Source of the DNA: Enoplosus armatus
Taxonomy: Eukaryota > Chordata > Actinopteri > Centrarchiformes > Enoplosidae
NCBI RefSeq assembly: GCF_043641665.1
Contig: NC_092198.1
Location: 3,384,501 to 3,448,500, forward strand
DNA: 64,000 bases
Direction: 5' to 3'
Part shown: positions 59,375-64,000 of the stretch, piece after piece
Numbering within the stretch: the stretch's first letter is position 1
Layout: each line of letters starts with the position of its first letter
Translations under genes and position numbers: made by a program
Notes under the pieces: model-generated
Seen by the model: the letters and a program-made list of their open reading frames with translations, nothing else
Told to the model about the DNA's origin: nothing
Database searches by the model: none

Positions 59375-59590
59375 TAGGGCTGCAACTAATTATTTTCGTT
59401 ATGCATTAATCTTATTTTCTCAATTAATCATTTCATCTTGTCTATGAAATGCCAGAAAAAAGTAAAGTGAGATGATCACAATTTCCCAGAGACAAGGGTG
59501 ATGTCTTCACTTTGCTTGTTTTGTCAGACCAAAACCCCAAAGATATTGACTTTACACTGACATACAGAGAAAAAAGTCATCTAACTTAAC
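59375..59590 (+). mobile_element. Teleost short element (TAGGGCTGCAACTAATTATT type)
   Basis: It starts TAGGGCTGCAACTAATTATT, continues TTTTCTCAATTAATCATTTC, GTCTATGAAATGCCAGAAAA, ACAATTTCCCAGAGACAAGG and TGTTTTGTCAGACCAAAACC. I recall this as an extremely abundant fish repeat, usually classed as a non-autonomous hAT element. The right terminus is missing, and sequence ending in a LINE tail follows. Confidence 0.65.
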
Positions 59591-59599
59591 AACTGGAGT

Positions 59600-60104
59600 A
59601 GTAATGTGTCAGTAGAAATTAAATATTTTCCTTTGATAATTTATCTTAAAAGCTACTCCAGCGATGTAGTATTGCTCTGCCAAAAGGTTGGGGGAACTCG
59701 AGGCACGCTAAAAAAATCAAAGCAGCAGAGACCGCAATATCCTGACTTTCAGTCAATAGTAGACGTCCCCGGAAAAAAACACGGGATGAGGAGGAACCAC
59801 TATAAAAATGAACCCAAAAGAAGCCAGGAAAACGGAAATATAAGCATAAATTATGAATGTATTAACATGTTAAATCAACAACAACTGAAGGTCATAAACA
59901 TCCTCCCTCAATGTGCCTATACAGGTACAGGCTTTTCAACCGCATTCAAAATCACAAAATTCAGCAGTTTGCTTGCTGATGTATATTTGCTTGTTAATGT
60001 ACGTTTCTGTATAACTTTCCTCATGTATTTGTTCTTATATTTCTTGTGTATTCTGTGTTTTTGGCTGCTATGACAATTTAATTTCCCTTTGGGGATTAAT
60101 AAAG

Positions 60105-60137
<33 letters not shown>
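59600..60137 (+). mobile_element. Non-LTR retrotransposon 3' end with TATC tail
   Basis: The right end TTTGGCTGCTATGACAATTT, then AATTTCCCTTTGGGGATTAA and TAAAG followed by eight TATC units, is the standard 3' tail of teleost LINEs. Upstream is a 155-codon frame (59606-60073). It is Lys/Gln-rich in its middle and hydrophobic at its end, with no reverse transcriptase motif, so it is probably 3' untranslated or unrelated sequence. The left boundary is only an estimate. Confidence 0.6.
60106..60137. repeat. TATC tetranucleotide microsatellite
   Basis: Eight perfect TATC units forming the tail of the LINE 3' end. Confidence 0.9.
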
Positions 60138-63104
60138 AAAAGGGAGTAGGACTACTGATACCCGCTGGACTACCCGGTACCCGGATTCAAGTGTGTTAGC
60201 AACACGCAGACCGAAAGCTACTTAATGGGCCACTGGCCTCGTCTGCATCTGTCTCCAGGTCTTTCAACAATTCAAACAACCAACAATTAGCAGTTATGAA
60301 AAGTCTTATCCTTCAGTCAAACAAGCAAATGACAAAACAGTCAAATATGAACATTATTCATCCTTGACTTTGACGTATCTTGACTCAGGTTCCACTTACA
60401 GTCTTCATCAGTGGCTGAAAGCTCCAGAAAAAGCCAGTAAGTGAACCTGACTGGAGGTGTGGAGTTTTCAGATGATTAAGAAATAAATCATGGGAAATGT
60501 TGGATCCAAGCTTCACCCATTCTAGGGACTAAAACTCAGGATATATATATATATTAATATGTCTTTTGTGAGTCCTCCAACGTAACTAAAACGTGCTATC
60601 TCATGATATCTTTTCCATCATATGATGTTGCAGTATCTCTCTTGAGAACCGTCGTCAGCCACTTTCAGATGTAAAAAAAGTGGTTAAGGCTTCTGACACT
60701 AAAGCACTGACAGACTTCAGGTGGTCCTTTTTGAATCACCTAACACTCCTATGTTTATTCTTCTATTTCCACCTCTTCATCCGTACTCTCTCCTTTGTTC
60801 TCCTTCTGTTGTCCCTAGACGACATAGCCTCATTAGTTAACTGGTGACCCTCCTAATTTGCGTTTTGCTGCTACAGTCTGCAAGCAGAGAGCACCCCGAG
60901 GCCCCTATCAGCTGGCCAGATCATTAGTGAGAGGCTCCTGCCTTCCTGCCCATACACATCAAAACAACTCCAACTCTGTCCTTGAGGAAGGCGAGACAAG
61001 GAGAGCATAAGGTTCAATAAATATTGCATTGCACTGTAGGCATACTTTGAAACAGAAACACATTGAGTTGTAAGCACTGGTGGCGGTTAACAGATGTTAG
61101 TACATCTTAAAAGCTGTACTACACTGGAAACAAGAATCTTGTTTGATTACGCATGGATGGAAATGAAAACTTTTTCTTCGTAATGACATAATTTACTTAG
61201 ATAAAAGTAAAAAAGTAGGTCAGTTAATATGTACTCTGCGTAAATGTTACTGCGCTACATTTTTAAAAAGGTGTGTGTCCATTCCATTTCTATAGATGGC
61301 GCTTTGCAGCCTGTGCATACAAGTGATTATCGATTATAAATATACAACCGCCTTCTTCACCAGAATTAACCAGAAAAGGCGACAAAATTCAGACAATTAG
61401 ACAGACAAGACACTAAATAAAAAGTCACCGCCAAGGGTGCAACTAGCATTATTAAGCCACTTAAGTCCTCAAAGTTCTTTAACCCTTCCCTAACCTGACC
61501 CATACCATATGTGCCATGTACAGATATAATAAAAATAGATAGTTAAAAAACATTGACTGTTAGAATGAGGTCCATTATCAATATTCTGTATCGCAATGTG
61601 GTTTCGCGCTACAACTAGTCACATGATCATAAGATCAGTGGCAATGGTATGGCAAGGTCACCTGCGAGCATTAATAATCTCTGTATGGACAGTAATTTCA
61701 CCAAGAATTGTTGAGGTTTTGTGAAAGCAAACGTTACAACAAAGTTTTATAGTATTTATAAGTGCATTCCATATTGACAAGCTCCCATGTGTGGGATGAA
61801 CATTTCTAACTCGGGCAACTCCAGTACACACCCGCAAGCAAACACAGCCTGAGCACATAGAGGCACACATTTAGTAAAATTATATAATGTCAATTATCTA
61901 AAAAGTAAGCTGTGTATGCATTCAACTACAGGCAATTATTCATTCAAACAGTGTCAGTAAGGTCTGAAAGAGCAAGAGTGCCAAATTAATCAAGACGCAG
62001 AGTTTAGACAACTGTTGCATTAGCATCACCTTAGGTAATCAGTGTTCCTCCCACTCTACTTGCTGCATATTTCTAATAATTAGCATTAATGAAGTGACCC
62101 ACAGACCCACCTCTTGAGTATTTTTCTTCACTGAAATTTGTGGGGAGGGAGCAAAAAGTGAAGGAAAAGATCCATTGTTCCTACTTCCAGTTTAATCAAT
62201 TCACTGAGAGAGTTCACGCAGCTGGTTGCGTCTCTCATTCCACACTTCCTGTTCTTTACGTCACGTAGCTTCGGTCATTGAATTCAAAGTTAAAACCTGT
62301 CAGTTATTATGGCCAGCAGGGTCAGATGACATTGAAAAGACAGGTGTAAGTATGGCCATAGAGACAGACATTGTTATGTCGTCATTACAGTGTTACAGCC
62401 TCATTTCTGGATGGGGTCAGAAATGATTTCATGCTTATTTTGGCTATTCCATCAATTATTTGAAATACATCGAGTTAAGCCTCTTCCAATAGGCGACAAA
62501 AAACAAAAACCCTGTTGAAATGTTTAAGCGGTTGTAACAAAAATAAATGAAGTTCATTAAAAATGGAAATCTTGCAGAGGATTAGTGAGGGAGAGCCGCT
62601 TGACGCTGGTGGGACTTCTCTATGAAAACTCTGATGCTCAGGATCAACACACAAAATGGTGTCAATGCTGTTAATTGCCCCCAAGTCCCTGTCCCACAGT
62701 GTGGCTCTCAGCTGCCTCTCAGCTCTGTCTGACTAATCTGCACATGGTGTTAATCAATGCCACTGCGATTTCCATAACAAGGCAAACTCTGTAACTGTTT
62801 GCAAAGAGGATTTTACATTCCCCTCCATTCCTTCATTCACTGGCTGAATGTCTGCTGATGAATATTTGCTGTAGCTTTAGAGGAGCAGTTGTTCGATCTT
62901 GTCAGTGAGGAACCTAAATTAAGTAAATCCAGTGTTGTTTCAGGAGCACGGGTTAGAAAGAATATATACTATTGCGAAGTAAGAAACAGGTCTGTAATCC
63001 ACATTAGGGAAATATTTTGGGAAATGTGCTTGTTTCTTCCGCTCCCAGTACAAATGTTTAGCCTAAAATTAAAACATAAACTGGCCTCCTCCATCAGAAC
63101 AAAA
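60138..63104. other. Non-coding stretch, partly single-copy-looking
   Basis: No gene recognised. A short TA run lies at 60540-60556. Bases 62470-62880 look single-copy with enhancer-like texture (GGTGTTAATCAATGCC, TGATGAATATTTGC). At about 63005-63040 TATTTTGGGAAATGTGCTTG faintly resembles the interior of the 36105-type MITE family. Confidence 0.45.
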
Positions 63105-63170
63105 CGGTAGTCCACAGAACAATGGGTGACGTCACGGTGGCTATGTCCACTTTTTTATACAGTCTATAGG
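63105..63170 (+). repeat. Teleost dispersed repeat (CAATGGGTGACGTCACGGTGG type)
   Basis: It reads CAATGGGTGACGTCACGG, then TGGCTATGTCCACTTTTTTA and TACAGTCTATA. I recall this string as highly abundant in percomorph genomes. TGACGTCA here is a perfect CRE palindrome, but as repeat text it is not good evidence of regulation. Confidence 0.65.
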
Positions 63171-64000
63171 ATAGACATGGCCGATGAGGAGTTAGCTTTA
63201 GCCTAGCCCTTAGGTTGGTAGCTTCTGATGTCTTGAAATGAGAAACCGATAAAGTTGTGAGATCCAATATCCAAAAGTTCCTATTTGTACTTGATTTAAG
63301 TGGTGAAATTGATATAGATCTTCTTATCAGATTGTTGGTAAGAAACATACAAATTTCCCAAAATTTTAGACTCCTAATTTATAATACAATTAACCAATTA
63401 CTAAAAGGTGTAATTTATTTAATAAATGTCCAAGAAGCTTACTTTAGCACTACTCCTGGTCATTTTAAAATCAGCCTGTGGGTTCATTTGCTCCAACTAG
63501 AAAAAAAACAGATGTGCTTGTCACCATATTATCAAGCAGGGAAAAAAAAGGCAGGATGAGGCCACCCGTCTAAAAGGAAGCCGCTGCAATATTCCGAAAG
63601 TCAAATAATTCATCCGATTGGGCCCGAGCCATTTGTCTGTGTCAGAGTTTATGCGATGCTCCCAAACACTTTGCCTAGCCCCCCAACTTTCCTGTCTCCC
63701 ATCCTTGAAAGCCAAATCAATCAAGCTTCGCCATGCAGGAAAGTGCCGAAATAAAGAGACAATGAAGTGGAATGAGCAAAAGCAGGATTGATAGCATTAA
63801 GAGGATTTGGGACAGCTTGTGAGGAATTTTCTGGGCTGCAGTTTTTTGGGGTGGAGCAGCTCACTCCGGTCCATACTGCTGAATAGGAGGTATGCAGATA
63901 AATGGAGTCAAAGCAATGTAATCATATATTCAGGTCCCGGGAAGCAGTCGCTGGCGCTGGTCTGATGGACGATTGCCTATCTTCATTTCTAGGCGCTAGA
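63171..64000. other. Non-coding stretch, single-copy-looking right part
   Basis: No gene recognised. Bases 63540-63990 are balanced and repeat-free and may be conserved non-coding DNA, with TCAAATAATTCATCCGATTG and AGCCAAATCAATCAAGCTTC. The sequence continues past the window edge. Confidence 0.45.

Noticed and set aside
60106..60137. CRISPR-like or regulatory tandem array
   Set aside because: Simple TATC microsatellite at the end of a LINE tail. No spacer-repeat structure exists anywhere in the window.

Overview
This window looks like gene-poor, non-coding chromosomal DNA from a ray-finned fish, most likely a percomorph teleost. The sequence shows no operons or bacterial signals and no convincing chain of exons. 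It does show many decayed transposable elements, AT/GT/TATC microsatellites, very long G or C homopolymers, and dispersed repeats that I recognise from memory as widespread in spiny-rayed fish genomes. That family recognition is recollection, not a search result. Host protein-coding content is nil or too small to identify. Almost every open frame here is chance or lies inside a transposon remnant.

Layout. 0-9 kb: a short MITE with TA ends (2345-2485), a broken hAT transposase 3' end carrying a nested insertion (2570-3081), a tRNA-like SINE (6099-6283), and a degraded LINE reverse transcriptase abutting another dispersed repeat (8240-9078). 9-20 kb: a perfect AGGTCA inverted palindrome (10609-10622), a CpG-rich block with a minus-strand TATA-like motif (13020-13480), several copies of teleost dispersed repeats (13.9, 16.8-17.7 kb), and two copies of one hAT-like element end (11.4 and 19.6 kb). 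20-31 kb: a long inverted-repeat element (22.7-23.0 kb), a CNE-like stretch (23.3-24.2 kb), a Tc1/mariner transposase tail on the minus strand (24.4-24.65 kb), a complete piggyBac-type MITE between TTAA sites (25664-26096), and a minus-strand LINE fragment (28.4-28.7 kb). 31-48 kb: degenerate TTAGGG-like sequence, a possible minus-strand retroelement end with a polyadenylation signal (34975-35791), two adjacent palindromic MITEs (35.8 and 36.1 kb), and a second hAT transposase C-terminus (42901-43165). It also holds long apparently single-copy DNA that could contain conserved regulatory elements. 48-64 kb: more dispersed repeats, an unexplained 75-codon open frame behind an acceptor-like tract (56088-56315), an L2-clade LINE fragment (57880-58530), a LINE 3' end with a TATC tail (59600-60137), and further single-copy non-coding DNA.

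There is no evidence of genes working together. The plainest reading is an intergenic desert or large introns of a gene whose exons lie elsewhere. I did not find an undescribed biological system. The observations most worth checking are the CpG-rich putative promoter at 13 kb, the CNE-like blocks at 23-24 and 46-47 kb, the 56.1 kb open frame, and the structurally complete MITEs.
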